Below the pieces are notes generated by a model. It searched no databases, was not told the origin of the DNA, and saw nothing but the letters and a program-made list of their open reading frames with translations. Shown one piece after another: positions 40,268 to 55,200 of a DNA stretch of 64,000 bases. The position numbers and the translations under genes were made by a program. Position 1 is the first letter of the stretch; each line of letters opens with the position of its first letter. Source of the stretch: Acanthornis magna (Eukaryota; Chordata; Aves; Passeriformes; Acanthizidae); NCBI GenBank assembly GCA_036785705.1, contig JAWUZG010000084.1, positions 10,677,501 through 10,741,500 on the forward strand, given 5' to 3'.

Positions 40268-43200
40268 GTATGTTGGACTTTCCCTGAAATTAAATCAAGG
40301 TAGTTAGAGCCAGCTGTATATTTGGTGGTAATATTGTATATTCTGCAGGAGAGTTTTTTGGTTTTTTTTCTTAACCTGTGAAGAGTGGATTACCAAACTT
40401 GGATAAAAATAAAATGGTAATATTTTCTTTAAATGCTCTAAAGAACTGAAGAGATCACTGATTCTCAGTGTTTCTCTAATCTGTGTAATTTAAGCATGCA
40501 AAAGGCACCTTTTTTCTAGTTCATATATTATTTTTGTATGTATATTTTTGAAAATGCATTTTTTGGAACTCCTGCAAATTCATATGTGCTGCTGCTCTTC
40601 TGAGGCTTGCAGTGCTAGATAAGCTGGTCTGTCCAGTAACTGATAATACCCCTTTTCATATGTGATATCTCTTCTGGTTTTGTGTCTGAGTTAGGGTTAA
40701 TTTCAGCAATATCCAGTGTGCATTTTGTGACCTCTAAACTGGCGGAGAGCACAGGGAGTGCTGGCTGGCTGTTGACTCATGCTGGGCCCTCTCTTTCTCC
40801 AGCAAAGGAAGTGTGATGGAAGATGTTGCAGCAGGGACATGGGGAGGATGAGGACATCTTTTAGAGTAGAACTGAATGTTTTAATCAAAGCAGCTTGCTA
40901 GAGAAGTTTGGAACAGAGTTTTAATCTCCTGTTCATCTTCCTTTTGTACCTGCATCCTTTGTCATGTTTTGCTTCATCACTTACACTAAAAGTGCCTCGT
41001 ATTTTGATTTGTGAGTAATAACTTTTTCCTGTGCAGAGTCACCTCATACACATGAATGGCCAGCCATTCACTTAATGAGATGAATTTATCTGTCAAAGGT
41101 TTTTGTTTTGGGCTTGTTATGTTTTGTTTTGAGGTTGGTTTGTTTCTTTTTTTTTTTTGGCCTTACCTTACCTTGCCTTTGCATCCTATTCATCTTAGGA
41201 GATCTAGTTTCATATCCAAACCTTTCCATTTTCACAAGCTTGAAGTAATAAATATGTCTTTTATTGGCATACTTGTCTATAAAACATGTCTGTAGTAAAC
41301 TGAAAATTCAGAATTACAAAAATATAAATATTGAAGAACAAGTTATGTGATGCCTTTTTAATATGTTTCATTTTGAATTCTTTTAGTAAAACAGAAGATA
41401 CTGCTTCAGATTCTCTGGAGGCTGCTAAAAATGCAAGCAACAAAAAGGGTAAGAAATACATAGTAGTAGGTAACGTTACAGAAGTGGAATAAGCCTTTAC
41501 AGTTAAAACTGAAGATGTGTTCACAGTTGAAAGCAAAACAATGGGTTTTAGGCTAACTGTTCACTTTCTGATGTTTTCCATGTTTATTGAAGCCAAAAGC
41601 AGAGTGAAGGCTATATTTTTGTATGTGTTGTGACTGTGATGCTTCACTATTGCAAGAAATAACTCCAGACACTTGCAATAAGGCCTCCATAGACTGGCTT
41701 GTAACATGTAAACATGTAATCTTTGTCAGCATAATTATCAAAATGAGCAGTTATGTTTGTATGCTAATTCTTTAGTGTCTTGTTTCTCAGTAAATGCACC
41801 TTTATAATATGTTCTCTTGAAAGCTTTTATTCTCCAGTTGCAAGGTCTACAGATGACTGCTGAATAGTGTCTTTCAAATTAATACGTCTGTGTGCAGAAA
41901 AACTACAGTTCCATTATTCCTCTGAATATTTAAATTTATAAGTTATAGTGAAATGTGTTTCACATATGTGGTCACTGGATTTTCTTTAGGTCTCCCTCAC
42001 CTTTTTTTTTAAAGAAAGCTTTTGTAACTGGCAATTGGAAATCACATGAGAGCTGGTAGACACCATTGAATAATTCTTACAGTCAAGTTGGATTGAGAAA
42101 AATCGACAACAAAACCCCAAATACATAAGAAAAACAAAGCAACACACAAAACCAAGCATTATAAAAGCTTCACCATGTTAGTGCTATGCAATTTATTGGG
42201 TTTTTTAATGCCTGGGGAAAAGAGAATTGAGAAAGAATGGAAAGATGTGAAAAGCAAAAGTCTTCCCACCATGACACTCTGCATGGTTATCAGTAAGGAT
42301 TTTTAACTCCTAACCGTTTTAGATCTGACCTCCTGTAAAAATAGTCTTCTGTGAAGTGTTGTGATGACTGGGGAGTCTTACATATTGTAAAATCATCTTG
42401 ATGTAAAAGAATTAGTAGTTATCAAGGTCACAGTGCTATGCTGCTTTATTGTACAGTTCACAAAGTAGTTGGCAGGTTTTTTCAGGAGTCACACTAACTG
42501 GAAAACAAGTGTCATGGAAGTACAATTCAGTGGTTCTCCTCTTGCAAATGTATATGTGGCTTTTAAGGTACAGCTAATACAGAGAGAGGATAGAGAAACT
42601 CCTGTTTTACACTTTCTTACATCAAGGAAAATGGGAAATTTGCTTATGGTGGCAATGTACTGCTTGCTTGTAAAAGCAACTGATGGATTTGCAAAGAGAA
42701 AAGTGCATTTTCTATCATTGTCCACTTTATAGTCCTGACATCTGCTCCTGAAGTAATTGTTTATGTTATTAGTTAACTACAGTGGTGTTATTTGAGGTGT
42801 GAAAATAATGAGTATTTTTACTGTGACTGCTGTAAGACACAGTATTTCAAAAGCACTACAAATCTGTGCAAATTTTTTTAAAAGTGGTTTTCTGTCTTCA
42901 TAGAAAAGCTGGCAGATCAAGTGATGCAAAATCCACAGGTCCTGGCAGCTCTTCAGGAACGTCTTGACACCACATCACTTACTCCTTCAAGTTACATTGA
43001 AACGTAAGTACTGGGCATAATAAAATTCTTGAAAGACTTGAAAGCATAATAGAATTACTGTGTAATTAAGGTAGGAAAGTAGAATAAATGATTCATTAAG
43101 AAAAATGGTTGACTTAACCCATGATTCATAGTGGCTTACTTCTGGAAGGAAGAGTCATGTTTTAGCATACAGAAAATGGCAAAATTTTTTTTAATTTTAA

Positions 43201-46200
43201 AATTGTGTCCAGTTCAGTGTTTTCCATGGCCTTTATTGTTTGGGATAGAAATACCTCCCCATCCCTCTTGTGTTTCCTTCTGTGACCCTTATTCTGACAA
43301 TGCATGTGCTCCACTGATTGATGATTTCTATAAGGTTGCTGTCCAGGATGTAATGGAAAGTTCAGGATCTGTATACCCCTAGTGTGAAGCTTAGTTGTAT
43401 ATTGACTGTGAAGTAGATTTAAATGTTGCCTTCTGTAAAGGCTTACCCTTTAATAACCTGCCTGAGAATAGCTGGTTGTAGACCTTTTTTTAGAAAAAAT
43501 GTAAGTTCTATAAAGAGTTCTTTTTATATGACTATATCTAAATGTTCAGTAACTTGAAGTGCAGGTGGGCAATGTGTGCTTTCTGAGTATGACCCCGTGA
43601 ATCAAAACTTTCCCCTGTAGAATGCACCGTTCTTATTTTTCATAGATGGATCAACACAAATCTAGTCTCAAAGTTTAGGTGTAAACAAAGGTATTAATTT
43701 CAGATCTGTGAACTGCACGGGGAGGGTAGTGGCCCCAGGGAATGGAACAGAAGATAACACCTTTGAGAACAACTTGGGTAGGAGAGGATTCTTTCAACTT
43801 TTTGAAATAGGTTTTGAAGAAACGTGTATGTTTGACATAACCTATTTATTTAAAAATTGCACATAGTTATAAGCAGCCTATTTTTCAGGAATATGTGATA
43901 TAATGCTGAGGCAACTAACTTTTAACCTTAAATAATTTTGGTTTTTAGTTTTCCAAAAGCAGTGATAAGAAGAATTGATGCCTTGAAAAAGCTCCAGGTG
44001 AAATGTGCGCATATAGAAGCTAAATTCTATGAAGAAGTACATGATTTAGAGAGAAAATATGCAGCGCTCTATCAACCTCTTTTTGATAAGGTGGGAAAAC
44101 TATGTATATAATTTTTATTTCTTTGTTCCTCGCGGTTCTGGTTGCATATATATAATTTTGCATCTTCAATTATATTCTTGATTTTTTTAACACAGAGAAG
44201 AGAGTTTATTAATGGGGAAGCTGAACCCACAGATGCAGAGGCAGAATGGCACAGTGAAAATGAGGAAGAAGAAAAACTGGCTGTGAGTACAAGCTGGGTC
44301 ATGGACTACAGATATATCAGATTGTCAGAGTTAAATGCCTGTTCTTGCCATTGAAAGACTCATCTTTTGTGTCAGTAATGTGTTCTTGTGATGAATACAC
44401 TGTTATGTCCAGTGAAAGCTTCTAAACTATTAGTTTAGCCTTTTTCAAATTTGTAACTTGAGGGAATTGAGGAGTTGCCTTGGTTGGCACTGTTCGTAAC
44501 CTGTTAACAGCATCTTCCTGCTAATGGGTTCCATTCCGGTGCTACATGAAACCCCAAGATAATAAAAGGCTGGTTGGTTCTCTGCCTGTCCCCGTTATTT
44601 TGGGGGACATCATTATCTTTCATTTTCATAAAGGTTAGACACTTGTCACACAGTCATAAAACAGAATTGATGTAATAAAATGTGTGCTGGCTGGTGAATT
44701 CCTTCTTGTCTATTGAGTAGGAGCTGTCTAGATTCAGGAGGCATAATATAGTCTGTAGGTTGCCTGTTACTTTCCCAGCATCATTTCTGGAGAAGTGTGC
44801 TCAGGCTTTGTCTCAGAAAAGTGACCTACTTAGAAAACTCTGTGCCATTCTGACAGGTTTTCTTTGCATTTTTTTCTTAGCCTGATTTGTTCAGTGTTTT
44901 TTTGGATGCTGTTCTGTATTCAAAGTGAATTGTTCTCTTTGTTTTTACTGATCTCCGGAGGTTTAGCATGACCCAGTACTCCATGTGCATAGCAAAAAAC
45001 ATTCCTTAGGCTCTGTGTAAACACAGCATTGACAGGCCATATTTCACACAATAAGATCAGAAATGTGTCTAGATGGGAAGTAAACTGCAGCTTCGTCTTC
45101 TTGGCTTGTCATAACCCAAGTAACTGCCAAAAACATCTTAGATATCTGCTGCTATCTAGTGGTGTAAAAGGAAAGGTGCAATAGAACTAATTCAGACTGA
45201 ATTTCCGGAGTTGTTCGGGATTGACAAGTGACTTCCTCATTCTTTTTTATAACATTTGACGTCAGTTATGTGGAGGGCATTCTGTTTCCCAAAACAGTAA
45301 TAATGAAAAATACTCATGAAAACCAACTTTACCAAGTATTCTGCAAAATGGGGAAGATAAAACAGCATTTCAGAGGGTGAAGTTAAATTTTAAATTTTTA
45401 TATGGAACACTGTAGGTGGTTTATGGAGCTATAGAAATGAGATTAATAGAAAAAGACAAATGCATTTATATTTTTTTCTGTTTATAGAAAGATAGAAAGT
45501 GTTTTAATTATTTCTGTTTGTCAAATCAGTGAAGCTGACACTTGATCTGTTTAGTCTTCATATAGAAAAATTTCAAATTACTTGAAAGTAAATCTGAATT
45601 AAATGTATATATGTTGTGTAAATAAACCTTGTATCTTTCAGCTTCATTTACAGAGAAAAAAAAAGTAGATTTCAAATGTTCCTTAAACACAGCTTCAGAG
45701 ATGGCAGTTGTTTTGTACCTCTATCTCTATTTATTAAGTATACTAAGAAGTCACAGTTTAATTTCATAGATGTTTCTGTATTTCTTTCCCAGGGAGACCT
45801 GAAAAATGCAGTGGTAATAGACGAAAAAGCAGAAGAGACAAATGTCAAAGGAATTCCAGACTTCTGGTTTACTATCTTTAGGAATGTAGATATGCTAAGT
45901 GAATTAGTACAAGTAAGTTTCTGCTCTGAAATGAGCAACTTCTGTTGAGTTAAATGAATTGCTCCTTTTCCCATTAATAGTCAGTCCTTGTGGAATGTGT
46001 GTGAGACAGCAAATCTTTGAGTCTTTGGAATCCCTGAAGATGCTTGAAAGGCTAATGATGGACAAGCATTTTTAATTTAGTCCATAAAGGATTATTTTTG
46101 CAAGGTTATAAGTATACCAGTGGATTTGTTGAATTCATGTTAAATAGCTTATGTAGTTATGCTGTGCTTTCATTAATTGCTTTTAATGCTGTTAAAGAAT

Positions 46201-49200
46201 TCCCTGAAGTGTGTCTTCCTGTGAATCTTACGGGCAATAAATACCCTGAATGAAGTTACTGTATTTTCAGTAACTCACATCCTGGCAGCTTTGTTTACTG
46301 AAGATGAGCCCTAAAATGATTGAGAATCTGGCACAGAGTATTTGCAATTATGATTAAGAAATTTAGATCCAGATCTTCACTTTAGCTGAAATTGTTGAAT
46401 TAGTTACCAGCTTTGGTCCTTTCTTAAGGAGAGACTGGTATACTGAATAGCACCTGCTGAGTAGGATTTTACTTTTTTTTTCTGCTTAGGAGTATGATGA
46501 ACCTATCTTGAAACATCTGCAGGATATTAAAGTTAAGTTTTCTGAACCAGGACAGCCTATGGTGAGTTTTCTCTGCTTGTTTCTCATGAAGAATATTGTA
46601 ATGAAATGAACAGCATTCCAAAATATTCACTCACTTTGGCTGTAGTGTTTGTGGGGGAGGTTCCTTTCTAAGCTAATATTTTCATGCTTTGCCTTTTAAA
46701 GATTTATCTTCCACTTTCCTGACTCTTTGCTCTTCCATTCTCAGCTCTGACGTTACTGTAGTTTCTAGATTAAAATTCTGGCTCAATTCCGTTGAGTTTT
46801 TGCTTTCTTTTTCTCTCTCAAATTCTGGTATAGCTGCTCTTAGTAATATAATTACGTGGCTGCTTTTGATTTGAAAACGAATTTTGGGAATAATTCTGGC
46901 TATCAAATATTTTATCAAAAGAAGAGATGTGATTTGGTAATCTTAATTGAATACAATGATTATGGGTACTGTACCTAGTGAAAAGGATAGAAAATATATT
47001 AGATGGTATGTTAAAAGTGTACCTAATGTGTACCTAAAAAAAAGTACCTAAAAGTGTACCTAAACTTTGCTCTTTTTTTTTTGCTTTTTTTTGGGAATTA
47101 TTTTCTTGTGTAAGTTCAGTGCACAGAAACAGATACTGTGTGTGTCAAGAATAAGTTCTGCTGCTTATTTAATTTATGCAGACAATACTTAGTCCTTGAA
47201 TTCTCTTTGAGGGGGAGGCAAGGAGAAGGATGGAATTGGAGCCTACATATACTTTAAATTTTGTCATTGTGGCTTTTTTCTTATATTTGGTATTTTTTGT
47301 TTTGCCTTATGGAGTTATGGTCTTCTGCCAATGTCTGAAATAGATGCAAGACAAGCTTCATTGAAGATTCACATAAGAAAGATAGAAGAACTTTCTGAGA
47401 ATAGCTTTTAATGGTTAATAACAATTTGGTTTGGGTTTTTTGGGTTTTGTTTTTTAGTCCTTACTGTTTTTCTTCTCGTACTGAAACACTTGAGCTGATA
47501 ATAGGCAAGAAAGTAGTATGACTGAGAATTAAGTTTCTAAAGATTGCTGGGGCTTAAAGAGAGGATATGAGTTTTATGAAGAAAATGAATTGTCTAAGCA
47601 CAAAGTAAGGTATTCTAAGAAGTTGGCTATTTTTATCTTGAAGCATGTCTATTCAGTGGCATTTGGATGAGATGGGAATAGGTTTTTTTGCCTAGGTCAT
47701 TATTATGTTCTCATTCAGCTTTGTTTTATAGTACCTTCAGTTGAAGAAATCTTTAAGCAATGGGTTTATCTGGTGTTGCACTATTCGTAACCTTTTGACA
47801 GCATTTTTCTGTAAATAGGTTCCATTCCAGTGCTACATTAAATCCAGTAATGGAAGGCTGACAAATTCCATGTCCCTTCTGTATTTGGAGACAAAGGATA
47901 CATTGCTAACTGCTTGAGTGAAACCTATTCTCCAGCTGTGTGTGACTGTCTTATCTGCAATTCTCTCTCTTTAGGAAATTGGTGCAGCACTGGTAGCTTT
48001 GACCTGTAAGAACTTCACATAACCAGTGTGTCATAGGTGCACTAATTCTGCTGGGGTTAGGTTTTGCTGCTAAAGAAATACATGATAATTAGGAATTTTC
48101 TGTTTTACTGTTGACCCAAGCCAATTAACTGGAGTTATGGCATTCCAAAAGTGCATTTACCTGACTGCAGTTAAAGTGCTTCAAAGTCCTGTTTGTTATA
48201 GCCTTCACATAGAAACTTTTATCTGCATGAAGCATAAGTGATTCCATTGCTATTTGCTTTTACTTACTTATAATCATACGGATAAACTTACACGCATTTT
48301 AGAATTATAATTTCTATTTACATATTTATTTGGACATCAGGATCCCTAGTTAGCGTATTCAGACCTGGATGATGCATGTGGGTATAACTTAAGTAGCTTT
48401 AAAAAAAAAGTTTTCATTTTTTGAACTTCATGAGAACATAGCTGATAAAAAAAAACCCAGAGATGTTCAAATAAAGAGTACTGGGAAGGTTATTACAATG
48501 CTTCAAATATTATGTGAAGCTTGAAGCTTCTCGTCTGCTAATTAGCAGGTATACAATGAAATGCTGAAATGCAGTCTGTGCAGATATTTTTGTCTTGCTA
48601 GCTCTTGGGATCCTGCATGCTAAGAAGTGCCACTGGTTGGTTATTTATAGCCCCAGTGATGGTTTATGGGATTATTTGGGTATGAGTGTTCGTCACTGGT
48701 AGTGGATAAGCTAAGTTTGTAACTCTTCCCCTGAGCATGTTTGCCAGAGAGAGATTAGAGTTAGCTGAAGGCAGCCTCCAAACCATACAGCTGTCTTGAA
48801 TTGCTTTAAAGGGAAGTAAAGCTGAAATAGCCAATGTGAAGTCAACACAGATATTCCAGTGTACTGTTGGGTCCCAGTCACTTCCTTTCCTTAAACAGTG
48901 AGTATGGGGGTTGGGAGGGCTGCCGTTGCCACTGGTCTCCACCATTCCTTGACCACTGTCTTTGCAGAATTGAGTTGTGTGAGGAGATTCGTGGGGTCTT
49001 AGGAAGATTAAGGGGCCTTTGGGAGACGCATGAGGGATAAATATCTTTGATGAACAGGCTGTTGTCCCGAGTTATTTATCTCATCTGTGCATGAATAGCC
49101 TTGAAAAAGAGGGTGGCAAGGCAGACTTGGTGACAGCTGACAATTTTCTGGCCTGAGTCTGAAGAATGCCTGGGGAAGTACATTCCAGGCTAGTCTTTTG

Positions 49201-52200
49201 GCAGTTATGTAATGTGTTTTGTATGCAGATTACGGCTAATTCTTAAGGCATATTACTGGGGGAGTAAATAAAATATTTAAGGTAACTGTTACACATGCTG
49301 TGGCTGAGCAGTGATGCTGGAGGTTTGGCTTTCAGCTCTTCTGTTGTGCTGAACTGACCTGCAGACTTTTCCCCCCTTCAAGTCACTAAATCAATGCTGC
49401 CAAAAACCTTTATCCTTTATTGTTTTCCCTGTTCCAAGACAAGACTGAGATTTGGTTTACTTAAAAAAGTTCATAGTTGATCCTGAGTGCAAAGTGAGCA
49501 TATATAGCATTGTGCAAGTGGTTCAGAAAGCTTTACAGATCTGAAAATGGATGCATTATGGATACTGTGGTTTTCCGTAACTGGAGCCTTTTGTTCTCCA
49601 TGTAAGAAACTGAATCTCTGCAAAAAAATTTTGGGTGCCACAGGATGCTCAAACATAACCAGGAACACCTGCTTCAGGCTGTAACCTGTTAAGACATGTT
49701 GGTTGTAGGATTCAGTTTATGAAGTCAGTGTTCTTTTGCAGGACTTTCTATTATCAAATGGAAAAACCAATTCTGGTTCCTGGTGGAGTGTACTGTTTAA
49801 ATAGACTCCTGCAATCTAGATCGTGCTTTAATCAGATGAAGTGATTCACTCTCTTAAGATTGTGATATTGATCAGAGGGGAGTCAAAGAACCACGTGGTG
49901 TTATTCTAATGTTAAAATTACTTCAGAATAACAGCTCCTTCATCCCTAGTGTAAGGATGATGAGAAATTACTTTTCTCAAAATACTAATTTCTAAGATTG
50001 CTTTTAAGACAGCAGTTCTATATGTGAAGGTGAATGAAATGTAGTAATTACCTGATTATAATTTGAATCTAAGACAAGGTTGTTCTAGCTTCTTGCACAT
50101 TTGAAATTGGCTGACATTCTTAATTTTCTGCTTCTGCTGTAATTTGAAATATGTTTTCCATCAAATTATAACTTTTTTCATATTTTCACAGTTTGATTAA
50201 TGATAATTATGCTGATGCACTATTTCATAGATGAAAGTTAGTGGTAACGTAAAATTTCTTCCAGTCTTTCTCACTAGAGTTCCACTTTGGGCCCAATGAC
50301 TACTTTTCTAATTCAGTCCTGACAAAAACATACAAGATGAAGTCGGAGCCAGACAAGACAGATCCATTTTCGTTTGAAGGACCTGAAATAGTTGATTGTG
50401 AGGGGTAAGAAAAAGTGAAATTCAAAAAAGCTTCTGAAATAAAAATGCATATTTTTTTGCTTACAGTGATAATGATTAGTGAAGATAAAATTGTTACTGA
50501 CTTCAAAACTGGGACTGTTTATAGGGTTGATGATGATGATGATGTTAGCCTCAGCATGCAGAAGTAACAGGTGCATAGATGGAGATATATTTTAACATAG
50601 TGTACATTTTAAATTGGACACCTTTCAAATGTAATAGTTCTCTAATTGAGGTAACACACCTTTTATTTCCAGATGACTGTGTACATTTTTTTTAGTCATT
50701 ACTTTTCACAGTCTACCCCACTCCTCAGTGGCCTTAGACTCTCTTGGATTCTTATAATCTCCTCAGCAATTTTATTCCAGCCGGAACTGGTTTATTATTA
50801 TCAGGCAGGAATAAGTCATATGTATCATGCATTCTTTCAGCCTGTTTTGAGGCTGAAACAGACGGGCCATGCAGTTTGATTCTGGCAGCTGTGGCTAATG
50901 CAGCAATTTTTTATATATTTATTTTTTCAAAACATATGTTCAGAACATAGCTGTGGAATGGTGAATTCTCATGTCTCTTCTGGAAATCTGTTGAGTTGAA
51001 CACATTAGAGTTTTTTGGGGATAAAAGAATCATTCCATCTATCCTAACCCTTTATCTTCCCATTTATGATCTCTGCTCTGTAACCAAATTCCAGTGCCAC
51101 ACCAGGACAGAGCTGACACAAATGAAAAATGGCTTTTGTACCCTGTTTTTCTTAGCATCTTAAATATTCTGTTGGTGATTATTTGGTTTTTAGTTTTGTT
51201 TTCTACCCCTTCAAGGATGTGTTTTGGTGGTTTGGTTTTTGGGGTTTTTTAACACTTAAGAAATGCCAAATACTTGGTTTTTTGAAGGCATCCTGACAAC
51301 CTCAAAACCTTTTGACTTTTAGTGCTACATGTTGGCTTTTGAATTGAGTATTCACCTGCAGTGAGGCAAAATGTCTACTTGGATGTGTAGTGAATGTTGT
51401 GCCTAAGTAACAGACTACTCCATTTTGAAGAAAACTTTAGTTAATTACAGCAAAATATTTTCTGTTTCGGTATTACAAAGGAATGCTTTTCTAGGTTGTT
51501 GATGTGTCAAAACTTTGATTTCAGTTGATCTTTCCTGATTAAGGTGTTAGGTATAAGTACAGACACATGTCTGTCATTTGTTATACAGGTTAATTATAAA
51601 ACTGGTGACTTTGGCCATCTGTCTATAGGAGAAGATATTTTTGAGGCACTTAAGGGTTACTTTGACACCATTATTTCCATAACAAGAGAATTAGCTGTGT
51701 TTGCCCCTCATTCTTTGCTATGTGCAGTTTTGGGTAAAACTTAGTGGAATGAAGAGAGATTTCTGGTGGAGTGTCAGTTTGTACAGCAGCAGAATGGAAC
51801 TGAGAATGAAAGTCTTTTCAGCTTGATGTGCTTGGCTGCCTAGTCAGTCTGAGCACTGCTCTTTGGAGAGCTCAAACTTTCCTTTCCCTGGCCGCTCTTC
51901 GGACATACATTTTTAGGGTAACTGGAAACTGCCTTGACCTGTAGTGAGAGGATGTAATGTATTGTTTCCTAATGGCCTGACTGGTGAGGTTTTTTTCTGG
52001 AATAGCTCAATCCTTGGTTACAGAAGTTCAGTAGTTGAGCCAAAGAGATATTGCATTATGGGTGGGGTGGGAGCAGTGATTACTCTGCCAAGACAAACTT
52101 GTATAGCATTTTCATTTAGGGAACTATTTGATATGTCCAACATACACATAATCTCTAGGACTATGATCCACTTCACATCTTGTCAAGTAGATTCAGTTGC

Positions 52201-55200
52201 CTGTGTGTGTAAAACTGGCTTTATCTAGAGAGTGATAAGCCATCTTGGCCTTGATGTTGCTGCTCTGCTGCTCAGTTCCTTGTTTTCGCTGGTGCCTTGT
52301 GTTTTTTAAATGCCGTTTCTCACATGCTGTCTCCAGGTGTACTATTGACTGGAAGAAAGGAAAAAACGTTACAGTTAAAACAATCAAGAAGAAACAGAAA
52401 CACAAGGGCCGAGGCACAGTTCGGACAATTACTAAACAAGTACCTAACGATTCATTTTTTAACTTCTTCAGCCCAATAAAGGGTAAGCTTGGAAATGAAG
52501 GATTTAGGATCCTTGAAGTATGTTGTGTTTTATGTATATGTATTTGTATTTATGTGGCCTAAACATTCAAACTATGCTGCTGCATTTTAAACTGTCTGCT
52601 TAGTAGAGAAAGATTGCAAACTGTAGCCCATCCAAACAGATCAATTTGTTCTGATGTTATTCTGTAGAATCTGGCCAACAAGTGTGCAGCATAAACAGGA
52701 TTCATAGTATGGAAAGAGTTTCATGTAGAATCTCTTAAAGACGTTGACGTGTTTTACCACAGGATGGCTCCGTGCATCAGTTTGATGTTGCTATCATGCA
52801 AAAGAAATGTATTCCATTGTTGGTCAAGTTACAGCATAGTGGTTTCATTAAAACCTCTTTGTCGAGGGACAGAACTTCCTGAAGTTTCTGCTTTGATTAA
52901 TTCATGATCCATGATGCTCCATACATAACTTTGTCATTTTCCTAGTCTAATGTTGGACGTGTATTCACATATTTAAAAGAATATAAATGGATTTCAAGCC
53001 CATTTTTTTCTTCGTGCATCTCTTATTGTCCTCTTTGAACATAGATGAAGGAAGTAGTTAATTTTGTGGACTAAAAGGGTCCTACAAGAAAGGTGGTGAG
53101 GGACTTTTTGCAAGGGCATGTAGTGACAGGACAAGGGGAATGGCTTTAGGCCAAAAGAGGGCAGGTTTAGATTAGATATTAGGAAGAAATTCTTGACTGA
53201 GAAGGTGGTGAGACACTGGAACAGGTTGCCCAGAGAAGTTGTAGGTGCCCCATTCTTGGAAGTGTTAAAGGCTAGACTGGATGGGGTTTTCAGCAACCTG
53301 GTCTTGTGAAAGGTGTCCCTGCCCATGGCAGAGGGGTTAAAACTAAGTTACCTTTAATGCCTCCTCCAGCCCAGATAGTTCTGTGATTCCAGGGATGTAC
53401 TGAACAAAATGGTTCTTGATTCTGTCATGTGTTATTTATGAACTTCCTTTCCCTCCTAATTGACACTACAAATCCCCATGTATGTGGGGTAAGAAGCATG
53501 GAATATGTATTTCCAAAGTTAGGGGTGGTTTCATTCAGAAATGTCCTTTTATTTTTGCTGTTGCTTTGAGGAAGAGGTGGAGATCTCCTGTTGGCGTTAT
53601 AGTGTTCTTTTAAATACATAAAGGCCACACTGTGGAGGTGCCTGTACACGATAAGACCATGACATCCGCTGGCAGTTCATACTTGCATTTTCAACTTGAG
53701 AACCGACTGAGCCAAATGATCACTTTCACAGTAGGATCACAGGATCATGGAGAGAAGGGAAATGCATTTTGATTTGCGTTGGGTTTTTGGCATTGATTTC
53801 ATTTTTTTGTTGATGTTGCTTAGTTGGTCGGTTTTATCTTTAAACAAACAAAACACCCACCCCGTGCCATGCTGGTTACAGTACTGGGCCTCTTCTCAAC
53901 AATGCTTTGCAAATTCATGTCAAAATGTTCTTCTACTTGGTACCAGTTGTTTTGGGGGAGAGGAGATGATATGTAGTTCTCTAGCCAAATAAAATTAATG
54001 TCATTACAGCTTTAATATAGAAACCAAATATATTGGTCTGCATGCCCTCCGAACCCTTCTTTGTAGAAACAGTATTTCCTGTGCAAAAATCTTCAGCATC
54101 CACATGGCAGCTTTGATGCTCTAACTACAACACATGAAATTCCAATAAGTTACAATTTCTGTAGGTTTAACTTAATATTAATCTGAATTGTCATTTTAGT
54201 TTTAATAGTTACCCTGTGAAGCCTTCATAACCTCATGTTTTCTGGTATGAGAAGGTCTTTATACTGTGTTTTGCCATCCTGAATACAGAGGTGGGTGAGA
54301 CTATACAAGCTTTTCTTAAATTTGTTGTCTTTTCTTTTTGCAGTGTCTGGTGATGGAGAGTCACTGGTAAGTTTGTCTTTGAAATGGCACAATTGCTCTT
54401 TGCCACATCCTTTTTGCCAAGTCACTGTATAGTGACTATAGGGTTCTTTTGTTATTTTTGCCTTTGTCAAAGCTGGGTTTCACTTTGGTAAAGTGAAAGA
54501 TACTGTCAACTTCTCCAAGTAATCCACTGACAGTTCTCTGTTACATAGCTTGCTGATCCAAGACATTTCCAATGGTCACTGTTGGGAAGGTCATTATTTT
54601 CCCTTCCCACTGTGTGGCTGATACCTGACTTCTTTAAAAATCAGTCTGGAGCATTCTGAACAGTTCCATAATGTCAGATGCCAGAGCCAGCCAATTCTAT
54701 GAGTTTTTTAATAGAAGGAACCTCAGCAGGACAGTATGTAAAAAGTAGGAAATTTGTACAGAAAAATCTCAATTCTGCAAATAGAGATTTAGAATTAAAT
54801 TTTATTGTTACAAAGTTAAATATACTGAAAGTACGCCTGACCTGAAGATTGATGATGACAGCGATGTTTTCCCAAACATGTTACTTTGAAATATGTTCAT
54901 CTGCTTCTGTGTAGCACATCACATTTGCAGCAGAAAACTCAAACTGACTTGTCTTACAGGATGAAGACTCAGAATTCACTTTAGCAGCAGATTTTGAAAT
55001 TGGACACTTTTTCCGTGAAAGGATAGTCCCTCGTGCTGTGCTGTATTTCACTGGGGAAGCTATAGAGGATGATGATAATGTATGTATGCAATTATCATTT
55101 TGTTTATTAGTCAGCACATAGATAGAAACGTTCTCCTCCTTTTCTGATTAGACTAGTGTGAAGTATTAATTGCATGAGAGTAACAGAAAAAAACCTGAAG

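Noticed and set aside
52994..53326. 110-codon minus-strand open frame
   Set aside because: It is the antisense of the CR1 3' end.
53725..53760. 'ggatcacaggatcatgg', like the start of an inverted CR1
   Set aside because: Too short, and not followed by the rest of a CR1 3' end.
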